This document shows positions 40,760-48,991 of a DNA stretch of 64,000 nucleotides, in pieces; position 1 is the stretch's first letter; the number at the start of each line of letters is the position of its first letter. This DNA is from JBEVOS01 sp044226655 (GTDB lineage: Bacteria > Pseudomonadota > Alphaproteobacteria > Caulobacterales > Aquidulcibacteraceae), in contig JBGAGO010000005.1 of assembly GCA_044226655.1 (NCBI GenBank), positions 206,652 through 270,651 of the forward strand. Direction: 5' to 3'. Below the pieces are notes generated by a model. That model did no database searches, had not been told where the DNA came from, and saw only the letters and a list, made by a program, of their open reading frames with translations. Made by a program: the position numbers and the translations under genes.

Positions 40760-41955
40760 GCCTGGCTCGCTGCGCCCGCGGCGAGCATCGCATCGATCTG
40801 TTCGGCGGAATAGCCAAGCTCGGTCAGCACGGCGCGCGTGTGTTCGCCTTGCCGCGGCGTGGGGCCTTTCGGCCCGTCATCCGCGCCGGGAAACCGCACC
40901 GGCGAAGCCGAGCTCTTGAACGAACCGCCCTGCGGCAAAGGCACATCGACAACCCCACCGGCCGCCAGCAATTGCGGATCGCTCACCGCTTCCGCCGGCG
41001 TCTGCACGATCGCCCACACCAGATCGGCTTCGTCCAAGCCCTTGGCCGCCTCTTCAAGCGTCAACGCGCCGAAGGCTTGATCGAGCAGGCCGACCAGTTC
41101 GGCGGCGTGGGTTCTGCGCCCGCGCGCGGATTTGAAGCGCTCATCCTCGAACAGATCGAGCCGCTGTACAGCCTGGCACACCTGCTTCCAATCCACGCCG
41201 CCCTGGCGTGAGACGAGGCACACCCAGCGGTCGTCTTTGGTTTTGAAATAGTTGGTCAGCGGCGCGACCTGCGCGGCGCGCGGGCGCGTCGAGGCCACCT
41301 TACCGAACGTGTGCTGAATGCCGAGATCGGAGCCCAGAACATAATTCGCCGTGCGCATCAGCGAGGCTTCGACCAGACGGCCTTTGCCGGTGCTCGTGCG
41401 TTCGTGCAGCGCGGCCAGAATGCCGGAGAGCGTCGCGAGCGAGGTGATGTGATCGCCAAAGCCCGTGCGCAGCGGGAAGGGTTCGACGCCCTTCGGGGTA
41501 AAGAGCGCCTGCACGCCCGAGCGCGCCCAGAACGCGGCGACGTCGAAGCCGGCCTTGTCTGCGTCCTTGCCCTCAAGGCCATAGCCGGTGACGCTCGCAT
41601 AGATGAGCCGCGGATTGCGCTTGGCCAGCGCCTCGTAATCGAAGCCGCCGCGCTTCAGCGAAGAGGGACGCACATTGGTGATGAACACGTCCGCGCCGTC
41701 GATCAGCTTCAGCAGCGCTTCGCGCGCTTCGGGCTTGGTGGTGTCGAGCACGATGCCACGCTTGCCGCGATTGTCGAGTTCGAAGCAGGGATTGATCGCC
41801 GTCTCGGTGGCGATCGAGTCGAAGAAGAAGCGCATCGGATCGCCGGAGGGTGACTCGATCTTCACCACGTCCGCGCCCCAATCGGCCATGATCGCGGCCG
41901 CGCCGGGCGCGGCGATATAGGTCGCGTATTCCACGACCTTCAGTCCTTCGAGCAT
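40756..41955 (-). CDS. CaiB/BaiF family (class III) CoA-transferase
   Basis: 399 residues. Starts MLEGLKVVEYATYIAAPGAA, then DWGADVVKIESPSGDPMRFF, NRGKRGIVLDTTKPEAREAL, a catalytic Asp candidate in DKAGFDVAAFWARSG, and RTSTGKGRLVEASLMR. The C-terminus FPGADDGPKGPTPRQGEHTR is normal for the family. Second member in the window (the other at 20236-21432) but only moderately similar. It converges on the transglycosylase gene with a four-base overlap and is divergent from the DUF2336 gene. Confidence 0.92.
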   Translation of the reverse strand: MLEGLKVVEYATYIAAPGAAAIMADWGADVVKIESPSGDPMRFFFDSIATETAINPCFELDNRGKRGIVLDTTKPEAREALLKLIDGADVFITNVRPSSLKRGGFDYEALAKRNPRLIYASVTGYGLEGKDADKAGFDVAAFWARSGVQALFTPKGVEPFPLRTGFGDHITSLATLSGILAALHERTSTGKGRLVEASLMRTANYVLGSDLGIQHTFGKVASTRPRAAQVAPLTNYFKTKDDRWVCLVSRQGGVDWKQVCQAVQRLDLFEDERFKSARGRRTHAAELVGLLDQAFGALTLEEAAKGLDEADLVWAIVQTPAEAVSDPQLLAAGGVVDVPLPQGGSFKSSASPVRFPGADDGPKGPTPRQGEHTRAVLTELGYSAEQIDAMLAAGAASQA

Positions 41956-42063
41956 TTCGCTTCCCCAACGCGCGGCCGCAGGGCCGGCAAGGCTTTCTTA
42001 ATCCCCTCGGTGAAACGTCAGCGCAAGCCTGCCCGAGTCCGTCCGGGCGCCAGGGATCGCCTC

Positions 42064-43203
42064 ATGGCCGTCGTCACCATGCGCGCCAAGCTTACCGACG
42101 CCGACATCCGCATGCTCGTCAAAGGCGTGCGCGACGAGGATCGCGCCCAGGCCGCGCACAAGATCGGCCGGGTGATCGATGAGAGCACGCTGCCGGACGA
42201 GGAGCGCGCCTATGCCGAGGAGATCATCCGGCTGATGGCGGCGGACGCCGCCGTCCTGGTCCGCCGGGCGCTTTCGGTCTCGCTCAAGAACTCGCCCAAG
42301 CTGCCGCGCGAAATCGCGATGAAGCTCGCGAAGGACATCGAGAGCGTGGCGCTGCCCGTGATCATGAACTCGCCGAGCCTGAGCGATTCCGATCTGGTCG
42401 AGATCGTGTGCGCCTTTCCGCCGGCCAAGCAGATGGCGGTGGCGAGCCGCGAACGGCTCTCCACGATCGTGACCGGCGCCATCGCCGAGTTTGCGCCGCA
42501 GAACGTTCTTCAACGCGCGTTGGCCAACGACAACGCCGATTTCGACGAGCATGGTCTGACGACGGCGCTCGAACGGTTCGAGGGCGTCTCCGAGGTTACG
42601 GCCACGATGGTGCGGCGCGCCGTGCTGCCCGTGGCGATCACCGAGAAACTGATCTCGATGGTGACGGGCACGCTGTTCGATCACCTCGTCAATCATCACG
42701 AATTGCCGCCGCAGATCGCAATCGAATTGGCCATGGGCTCACGCGAACGCGCTACGCTCGATATCGTGGAGCAGGCCTCGCGCCAGCGCGATCTGCCGGG
42801 CTTCGTGCGCCAGCTCAATCTGCATGGGCGGCTGACGCCCTCGCTCATCATGCGCGCTCTCTGCGTGGGCCAGATCGATTTCGTCGAGCACGCGCTGGCG
42901 GAATTGGCGGCGCTGACGCATCAGCGCATGTGGCTGATGATCCATGACAGCGGCCCCCTTGGGCTCAAGGCTGCCTTCGACCGCGCAGGCCTGCCGCCGC
43001 GCCTGTTCGCGCCGTTCCGCGCGGGCGTCGATATCTTCCACCAGATCGAGCGCGAGGATGCGCCGAGCACACGCAGCGCTTTCCGCGCGCGCATGATCGA
43101 GCGCACGCTGACCTTGTTCCAGAGCATTCCGAAAGACGATCTGGATTATCTGCTGGATAAGCTCGACGCGGTCGGCGCCAAGCCCAACGCGGTCGCGCTT
43201 TAG
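42064..43203 (+). CDS. DUF2336 domain protein
   Basis: 379 residues of DUF2336, a family common in alphaproteobacteria, with alpha-helical repeat structure; role unknown. Helical repeats such as IMNSPSLSDSDLVEIVCAFP and KQMAVASRERLSTIVTGAIA are seen. ATG 42064 (MAVVTMRAKLTDADIRMLV) is preferred; GTG 42010 in frame would add 18 basic residues (KRQRKPARVRPGARD). The protein is cytoplasmic and acidic. It converges on the EAL-like gene with a four-base overlap. Confidence 0.85.
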   Translation: MAVVTMRAKLTDADIRMLVKGVRDEDRAQAAHKIGRVIDESTLPDEERAYAEEIIRLMAADAAVLVRRALSVSLKNSPKLPREIAMKLAKDIESVALPVIMNSPSLSDSDLVEIVCAFPPAKQMAVASRERLSTIVTGAIAEFAPQNVLQRALANDNADFDEHGLTTALERFEGVSEVTATMVRRAVLPVAITEKLISMVTGTLFDHLVNHHELPPQIAIELAMGSRERATLDIVEQASRQRDLPGFVRQLNLHGRLTPSLIMRALCVGQIDFVEHALAELAALTHQRMWLMIHDSGPLGLKAAFDRAGLPPRLFAPFRAGVDIFHQIEREDAPSTRSAFRARMIERTLTLFQSIPKDDLDYLLDKLDAVGAKPNAVAL

Positions 43204-43853
43204 GGGCGGGGACCTTCGGCATAGGCGCCGCCGGCGCGATCGAAACCGGCCATGGTCAAAAGCCGCGCCTGCGCGACGCTCCCGACATTTTCCGCCGTCA
43301 ACAGCATGTCGGCTTCCTTCGCCGCCAGGATGCGGCGGCCGAGCGGCGAGCGATCGCGCGGATCGAGGCCGAGGAAGGGATCGCTCATGTCCGGCGCGTC
43401 GAGCACCAATTCGGTATAGAGCCCGCGCGCTTTGGCGCCGAAGGGCAGGGGACAATCGGCATCGCCGCGCAGCGCAATGCCCCAGCCGCGCGCGCGCAGG
43501 CTTTCGGCGATGGCGGGACCGGCGCGCAGAATGCTGGCCTCATCAAATTCGAAGGTGAGGGTGCGGCGCGTGCAGCCTGCCTCGATGGCCGCTGCATCGA
43601 GCGTATCGGCGTCGAAAATGTCAGCGACGTCATCGGGCAGGACGAGCGAAATCTGCCCCATCGCCGAGCGGGCGCGCCATGTCATGCGGGCCGCGCGCAG
43701 CATCCGCGCCAGGCCTGAAAAGCTGTGTTCTTCATCGCCGAGGCCGCGCACGACGCCAGCCGCCGGCGCGCCCAGGCGCAGGTCGAACCGCGCGCCGAGC
43801 GCGAAGGCCAAAGGCTGGCGCGCATTGGCGCGGGGGAAAGGAATGACTGTCAT
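43200..43853 (-). CDS. Degenerate EAL-like domain protein
   Basis: 217 residues, with no clear family by simple reading. The C-terminal half has the pattern of EAL domains: RRTLTFEFDEASIL at the place of LEITES, SLRARGWGIALRGD, and AENVGSVAQARLLTMAGFDR with GGAYAEGPRP, like the AEGVET...QGY...P end of EAL proteins. The EAL catalytic motif and the DDFGTG loop are not present, so it should not hydrolyse cyclic di-GMP. It may be a regulator that uses an EAL fold. ATG 43853 chosen (MTVIPFPRANARQ); TTG 43889 possible. Confidence 0.65.
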   Translation of the reverse strand: MTVIPFPRANARQPLAFALGARFDLRLGAPAAGVVRGLGDEEHSFSGLARMLRAARMTWRARSAMGQISLVLPDDVADIFDADTLDAAAIEAGCTRRTLTFEFDEASILRAGPAIAESLRARGWGIALRGDADCPLPFGAKARGLYTELVLDAPDMSDPFLGLDPRDRSPLGRRILAAKEADMLLTAENVGSVAQARLLTMAGFDRAGGAYAEGPRP

Positions 43854-43957
43854 CGACAGGGTCAGCTTGCGGGCTATGGTGTAGGCCAACGCCCCTTAAA
43901 AAAGGGCCGGCCGTGTGTGGTGAACAGCGCGGAAAGAAATCCGAAGAGGGGGAAAAG

Positions 43958-44752
43958 ATGAGCGAAGCCCGGCCCTTGGCGCCCGCCTCGACGATCCTGC
44001 TGGTGCGCGATGCGCCGGCGCTCGAAGTGCTGATGGTCGAGCGGCATCACCAGATCGATTTCGCGTCGGGCGCGCTGGTGTTTCCGGGCGGCAAGGTGGC
44101 GGCGGAGGATTCCGATCCGCGCTGGGCCGATTTGTGTGACGGCGCCGGCGAGCCGGGCGAGCGCGCTTTTCGCATCGCGGCGGTGCGCGAGGCGTTCGAA
44201 GAATCCGGCCTGCTGCTGGCGCGGCGGGCCGATGCGCGCGGCGCTGGCGCGGCGCTGGTGGCGCCGGAGGCGTTCGCGGCGATCTTCGAACAGCGCGATG
44301 CGATCGCGAAAGGCGAAGCCAGCTTCCTCGACGCCATCGCAGGCCAGCGCCTCGTCCTGGCGCTCGATACGCTCTCGCCCTTCGCGCATTGGATCACGCC
44401 GGAAGGCATGCCGAAGCGGTTCGACACGCGCTTCTATATCGCCGCCGCCCCGCACGCCCAGGAGGCGCTGTGCGACGGATCGGAAACCGTTGATGCGTGC
44501 TGGATCACGCCGGAGGACGCACTGACCGCGATGCGCGAGAAGCGGCGCACGATCATTTTCCCGACCCGCCTCAATCTCGAATTGCTTGGCCAGTCCGCTG
44601 ACAGCGAAGCTGCGCTCGGCGCGGCGCGCGCGCGCAAGATCGTCACGGTCACGCCGGTCATCAAGCGCGTTGATGGCAAGCAGATGCTGAACATTCCCGC
44701 CGAGGCCGGCTATTCGGTCACGACCGAACCGCTCGACGGCAATCGCCCTTAG
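43958..44752 (+). CDS. Nudix hydrolase (NUDT19-like)
   Basis: 264 residues. N-terminal strand STILLVRDAPALEVLMVER, then a Nudix box with an insertion: FPGGKVAAEDSDPRWADLCD followed by AFRIAAVREAFEESGLLLAR, where the RExxEE metal-binding core (REAFEE) is intact. This layout with a long insertion is that of NUDT19/RP2-type proteins, which hydrolyse CoA or acyl-CoA diphosphates; this suits the many acyl-CoA genes here, but is inference. ATG 43958 follows a GAGGGGG ribosome-binding site. It overlaps the Hpt gene at the 3' end by four bases. Confidence 0.9.
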   Translation: MSEARPLAPASTILLVRDAPALEVLMVERHHQIDFASGALVFPGGKVAAEDSDPRWADLCDGAGEPGERAFRIAAVREAFEESGLLLARRADARGAGAALVAPEAFAAIFEQRDAIAKGEASFLDAIAGQRLVLALDTLSPFAHWITPEGMPKRFDTRFYIAAAPHAQEALCDGSETVDACWITPEDALTAMREKRRTIIFPTRLNLELLGQSADSEAALGAARARKIVTVTPVIKRVDGKQMLNIPAEAGYSVTTEPLDGNRP

Positions 44753-45213
44753 CGGGCAGGCAGGCAGAGCGCATCGACGCGCGTTTCCAATTCGCGCAGC
44801 AGCGCGCGGCCGACGGGGTGATCGGAGGTCTGGATGCGTTCGCGCGCCGCTGCGCGCATCGCGTCGATATGGGCTGTTACGAGCGCGGGCGCGCGGCGCG
44901 CGGCCTGCATGCCTTCCGGCGTATCGAGCAGGCGGCACAGCGATCCCGCAATGCGTGTGGCCAAGGGATAATCATAGGTCGCGCCGAGGCCCTTTACATC
45001 GTGGGCGGTGGAGAGCACGCGCGTCAGCGCCGCATCGCTCCAACCTTCCGCTTCGGCGGCGAGGCGCGCTTCTTGAATTTTCGCGAGCTCTTCTTCGAGC
45101 CAGCCTTGAAAATGCGCGCTCATGCCGCGCAGCGCGTCTTCGGCGCGCGCGAGGGCGTCCTTGTCGAACAGCGGCGCCGTGGCCGCACGGCGAAGCGCAG
45201 AAGATCCGGACAT
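44749..45213 (-). CDS. Hpt (histidine phosphotransfer) domain protein
   Basis: 154 residues, mostly helical. The phosphorylatable histidine is in LSTAHDVKGLGATYDYPLAT (HxxKG), the key Hpt motif. There is no kinase or receiver domain, so it should relay phosphate between a hybrid kinase and a response regulator made elsewhere. Cytoplasmic. It is read toward the Nudix gene and lies downstream of nadK on the same strand with a 67-base gap. Confidence 0.82.
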   Translation of the reverse strand: MSGSSALRRAATAPLFDKDALARAEDALRGMSAHFQGWLEEELAKIQEARLAAEAEGWSDAALTRVLSTAHDVKGLGATYDYPLATRIAGSLCRLLDTPEGMQAARRAPALVTAHIDAMRAAARERIQTSDHPVGRALLRELETRVDALCLPAR

Positions 45214-45280
45214 GCAGAAAACCCCTCGCGGGGAATGTCACATCGCGCGCATCAATAAAACGTTACACGCGCTGCTGGGC

Positions 45281-46039
45281 TCAGACGCTGAACTGCTCGC
45301 GCAGGATGCGCTCATCGAGGGCGTGGCCCTCATCGAACAGCATGGTGAGCGAGACGGAGGCGTCTTCGGTGACCTCGACGGCGCGCACGTCGCGGATTTC
45401 CTGATTGTCGGCGGCCGCGCTCACCGGGCGGCGCTCGCTTTCCAGAACCTCGAATTTGATCTGCGCCGTGTGCGGCAGCAGCGCGCCGCGCCAACGACGT
45501 GGGCGGAACGGGCTGACCGGCGTCAGCGCGAGAAGGCTGGCCTGGATCGGCAGGATCGGGCCGTGCGCCGAGAGATTGTAGGCGGTCGAGCCCGCCGGCG
45601 TGGCGATCATCGCGCCATCGCAGAACAGCTCGCTCATGCGTTCGGCGCCATCGACCAGGATGCGCAGCCGCGCAGTCTGCGCGGTCTGGCGGAACAGCGA
45701 CACCTCGTTGATGGCGCGCGCCACGATCTGGGTTCCGTCGCTGGTCTGCGCGTGCGCGACCAGCGGCCGGATGCGGACCGGCTCGGCGCGGGCCAGCCGT
45801 TCGGGCAGGCCATCCTCGCGATATTCGTTCATCAGGAAGCCGACCGTGCCCCGGTTCATGCCGTAGACCGGCTTGGCGTCGCCCATGCGCCGGCGCAGGG
45901 CGTCGAGCACCGCGCCGTCCCCGCCCAGGGCGACGATGACGTCGGCGTCGGCCTCGCCGGCTTCGCCGTAGATGTGCCGCAGCCGGCGCAGGGCTTCCTG
46001 GGCTTCCGGCCGCGCGCTCGATGAAAAGGCGATCTTCAT
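45281..46039 (-). CDS. nadK: NAD kinase
   Basis: 252 residues, typical of short bacterial NAD kinases. Phosphorylates NAD to NADP. Motifs are VIVALGGDGAVLDALRR (GGDG), YGMNRGTVGFLMNEY, INEVSLFRQTAQTARL and DGAMIATPAGSTAYNLSAHG, with PILPIQASLLALTPVSPF. ATG 46039 starts MKIAFSSSARPEAQEAL; the frame to 46159 extends through the leader. It is divergent from the class II aldolase gene. Confidence 0.95.
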   Translation of the reverse strand: MKIAFSSSARPEAQEALRRLRHIYGEAGEADADVIVALGGDGAVLDALRRRMGDAKPVYGMNRGTVGFLMNEYREDGLPERLARAEPVRIRPLVAHAQTSDGTQIVARAINEVSLFRQTAQTARLRILVDGAERMSELFCDGAMIATPAGSTAYNLSAHGPILPIQASLLALTPVSPFRPRRWRGALLPHTAQIKFEVLESERRPVSAAADNQEIRDVRAVEVTEDASVSLTMLFDEGHALDERILREQFSV

Positions 46040-46137
46040 AAGGGCGGCGCCTGCGCTCCGAGCCAGTAATCTTTGTAAAATGGGGCGGGCGGGCTTAAAC
46101 TTCCACGAACGCCTGAAAACAAGCAGGGAGCGGATCG

Positions 46138-46905
46138 ATGGCTGACGACGCCGGCACAAACCTCAAAGGCCGCGTGAGCGCGGAGGAATGGCAGGCCCGG
46201 GTCGATCTCGCGGCGGTGTACCGGCTGGTCGCCCTGCACGGCTGGGACGACATGATCTTCACGCATATCTCGATCCGCGTGCCGGGCCCCGAGCATCATT
46301 TCCTGATCAATCCGTACGGCATGCTGTTCGGCGAGATCACGGCGTCGAGCCTCGTGAAGGTCGATCTCGAAGGCGAGATCGTTTCGCCGACCAGCTATTT
46401 CATCAATCCTGCGGGCTTCACCATCCATTCCGCGGTGCATATGGCGCGCGAAGATGCGCAATGCGTCATCCATCTGCATACCGATCAGGGCGTGGCGGTT
46501 TCGGCGCAGAAAGAAGGTCTGCTGCCGCTCAGCCAGCATGCGCTGATCGTGCTGCCGACCTTGGCCTATCACGATTACGAAGGCATCGCGCTCGACCTCG
46601 ATGAGCGTGAACGGCTGGTGAAGGACCTCGGCGACAAGAACCTCATGCTGCTGCGCAATCACGGCACGCTGGCTGTCGGCCCGACGGCGGCGTCTGCGTT
46701 CGTGGCGATGTTCTATCTCGAACGCGCGTGCAAGCAGCAGGTGATGGCGCTCTCGGCGGGGCGCGCCAACGTGCTCGACGCGCCGCAGGAGGCGCAGGAC
46801 ACGGTGCGCGGCCAAGTCACGCGCGGGCCGGGCGCCACGGGCGGGCTCGCTTGGGCGGGCCTGTTGCGCCGGCTCGATCGCGAATCGCCGGGCTACGATT
46901 CCTAA
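46138..46905 (+). CDS. Class II aldolase/adducin family protein
   Basis: 255 residues. Zinc-binding histidines are in HSAVHMAREDAQCVIHLHTD (HLH) and in LLRNHGTLAVGPTAASAFV; substrate region HGWDDMIFTHISIRVPG and LINPYGMLFGEITASSLV. This pattern (ending in YLERACKQQVMAL) is of the adducin-like branch, which includes many uncharacterised decarboxylases or epimerases. ATG 46138 follows GGGAG. Stands alone. Confidence 0.9.
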   Translation: MADDAGTNLKGRVSAEEWQARVDLAAVYRLVALHGWDDMIFTHISIRVPGPEHHFLINPYGMLFGEITASSLVKVDLEGEIVSPTSYFINPAGFTIHSAVHMAREDAQCVIHLHTDQGVAVSAQKEGLLPLSQHALIVLPTLAYHDYEGIALDLDERERLVKDLGDKNLMLLRNHGTLAVGPTAASAFVAMFYLERACKQQVMALSAGRANVLDAPQEAQDTVRGQVTRGPGATGGLAWAGLLRRLDRESPGYDS

Positions 46906-47008
46906 GCGCCCACGCTTCTAGGCGCAGCAACGCGCACGCGAATTTCTTTTCGACCTTGCAACCATCAGGCGGTGTGCGACAGTGCGCCGCAAGGGTTGGG
47001 GTGGAAGG

Positions 47009-47698
47009 ATGCGGCGGCTTTTCAACGCTGCAGGCGCGTGGTGCGTCAGCGCGATCGCGTTGGCTCCCGGGGTTGCGCGCGCCGGCGCCTGGGTCGCGCC
47101 GCTGGGCGGCCAGAGCATCCATACCGAGATTGTGAGCACGCGCGCCGACGTGACCTATCTCGAAAGCCAATATTACCTGGAATCCCCGATCTCATCGCGC
47201 ACATCGGTGATGGCGCGGCCATGGTTTGAGAGCTCCTTGGCCACGGGCGGCTGGCGCGGCGAAGTGCAGGCTGGCCTGAAGCGCGCGGTGCTGCGCAGCG
47301 ATCACGCGGTGGTGGCGGTTCAGGCCAGCGCTTTATGGCGCTCTGACGCGGAATTCGGCTGTGGCGAAGGTGGCGGAGAATTGCGCGCGTTGGGCGGCGT
47401 CGCGTTTGCTCATGGCCGCGGCTTCATCAACGGAGAGGCGGCGCAACGCGCGCAATCCGGCGGCTGCGGCGCGCGGCGCTTCGAGGTGACAGGCGGCTAC
47501 CGCCTCGCGCCGCGCTGGCTCGGTCTGGCCGAGGCGTTCGTGCACGATCCCGACACCGGTGATCGCGCCGTGAAGGCGCAGCTGTCCGTCGTGCGGTTCG
47601 ATGATGAGGGCCATGGCGTGCAGGTCGGCGCCAGATTCCGCATCGATGGTGGGGAAATTGAGCCTGCGCTTGTGATCGCGTTCTGGCGCGGCCGTTAA
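47009..47698 (+). CDS. Hypothetical secreted or outer-membrane protein
   Basis: 229 residues. N-terminal signal peptide RRLFNAAGAWCVSAIALAPG with cleavage likely after VARA. The mature part is beta-rich with alternating hydrophobic residues (SIHTEIVSTRADVTYLESQY, EVQAGLKRAVLRSDHAVVAV, GHGVQVGARFRI, IEPALVIAFWRGR ending in an aromatic-rich strand), as in small outer-membrane beta-barrels. Two Cys in the middle (EFGCGEGG, GGCGARR). No family recognised. ATG 47009 is preferred over GTG 46982. It precedes the RND operon by about 108 bases on the same strand. Confidence 0.7.
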   Translation: MRRLFNAAGAWCVSAIALAPGVARAGAWVAPLGGQSIHTEIVSTRADVTYLESQYYLESPISSRTSVMARPWFESSLATGGWRGEVQAGLKRAVLRSDHAVVAVQASALWRSDAEFGCGEGGGELRALGGVAFAHGRGFINGEAAQRAQSGGCGARRFEVTGGYRLAPRWLGLAEAFVHDPDTGDRAVKAQLSVVRFDDEGHGVQVGARFRIDGGEIEPALVIAFWRGR

Positions 47699-47806
47699 AG
47701 AACCTTCATCGATCCGATCTATGCCATTCTGCGGGGGCCGATTGCATGCCGCCGCCTTGTCAGGCGTCGGCGCCGGCAGCATACCCGAAACTCGAAGGGA
47801 CCTTTC

Positions 47807-48991
47807 ATGCCGTCGGGGCTGATCGCGCTCATCCGAAAATACAGCTTCGCGGCGGTGGTCGCGGCGGTCGTCGGGTTGATGGCCGTCGTCATCGTTGTGA
47901 AAAGCGTGCTGCCGGATGGCGAAGGCGCGGCGATGGCGAGCGCGAAGGCGCCCGGTCCCGCGGCGAAGGGCAAAGGCGGCGGCGAGGCCGTGCTGGTGCA
48001 GACCGCAGCGGTGCAGACAAGGATATTCTCCGACGCCATTCAGGCGCTCGGAACCGCGCAAGCGCGCGAAAGCATCGTCATCACGCCAAAGGTTTCCGAC
48101 ACCATTCGTGCGATCCGGTTCGAAAGCGGTCAGCGCGTGCAGCGCGGGCAGGTGCTGGTCGAGCTGACGAGCGTCGAACAGCAGGCCGATCTCGCCGAAG
48201 CCGTCGCCGACAACGCCGCTGCCCAGGAAAATCTGCGCCGTTTCCAAACGCTGTTCGACCGCGGCTTTGCGCCGCGCGCGCAATTGGACGCCGCGCGCGC
48301 CTCCGCAGATGCGGCGCAGGCGCGCGTCGACGCCGGGCGGTCGCGCATGTCCGACCGCGTCATGCGCGCGCCGTTCTCGGGCGTGATGGGATTGCGCCTG
48401 GCTTCGCCCGGCCAATTGGTGGCGCCGGGCGACCAGATCGGAACGCTCGATGATCTGAGCGAGATCAAGCTCGATTTTGACGTGCCCGAGGCGCAGCTGG
48501 CGCGCGTCCAGCCGGGCGTGCCGATCGCGGCGCGGACGGCGGCGTTCGCCGACGCATCGTTCGATGGCCGCATCGCGCAGGTCGATAGCCGCGTCTCGCC
48601 GCAGACGCGCACTATGCGCGTGCGCGCTTTGTTGCCGAACCCGGGCGAACGGTTGCGGCCCGGCATGCTGATGACCGTCGAAATCCGTTCGAACCCGCGC
48701 CAGGCGCTGGCCGCGCCCGAGCCCGCCGTGGTCGACGACGCCGCCGGCCCTTACGTCTACATCGCCGCGACGGGCGATCATGGCCTCACCGCGCAAAAGC
48801 GCCTGGTGCATATCGGCCAGCGCGTCGACGGCTTTGTCGAAATCACTGATGGCTTGGCGGAGGGCGATCAGGTGATCGTTGAAGGCGTGCAACGCGTGCG
48901 CCCGGATGCGCCTGTGCGGCTCGGCGCGCCGTCCGATGGGCTGCGCGGCTCAGAACCGCATGGCGCGGACACGGCGGCCAAGACCGGATGA
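47807..48991 (+). CDS. RND efflux periplasmic adaptor (membrane fusion protein)
   Basis: 394 residues. N-terminal anchor FAAVVAAVVGLMAVVIVVKS, lipoyl-type hairpin (SIVITPKVSDTIRAIRFESG, RGQVLVELTSVEQQADLA), coiled-coil stretch (EAVADNAAAQENLRRFQTLF), barrel domain (APFSGVMGLRLASPGQLVAP). It links the inner-membrane pump to an outer-membrane channel. Its stop overlaps the pump start (ATGA). ATG 47807 follows GAAGGGA. The TolC-like outer-membrane factor is not in the window. Confidence 0.93.
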   Translation: MPSGLIALIRKYSFAAVVAAVVGLMAVVIVVKSVLPDGEGAAMASAKAPGPAAKGKGGGEAVLVQTAAVQTRIFSDAIQALGTAQARESIVITPKVSDTIRAIRFESGQRVQRGQVLVELTSVEQQADLAEAVADNAAAQENLRRFQTLFDRGFAPRAQLDAARASADAAQARVDAGRSRMSDRVMRAPFSGVMGLRLASPGQLVAPGDQIGTLDDLSEIKLDFDVPEAQLARVQPGVPIAARTAAFADASFDGRIAQVDSRVSPQTRTMRVRALLPNPGERLRPGMLMTVEIRSNPRQALAAPEPAVVDDAAGPYVYIAATGDHGLTAQKRLVHIGQRVDGFVEITDGLAEGDQVIVEGVQRVRPDAPVRLGAPSDGLRGSEPHGADTAAKTG

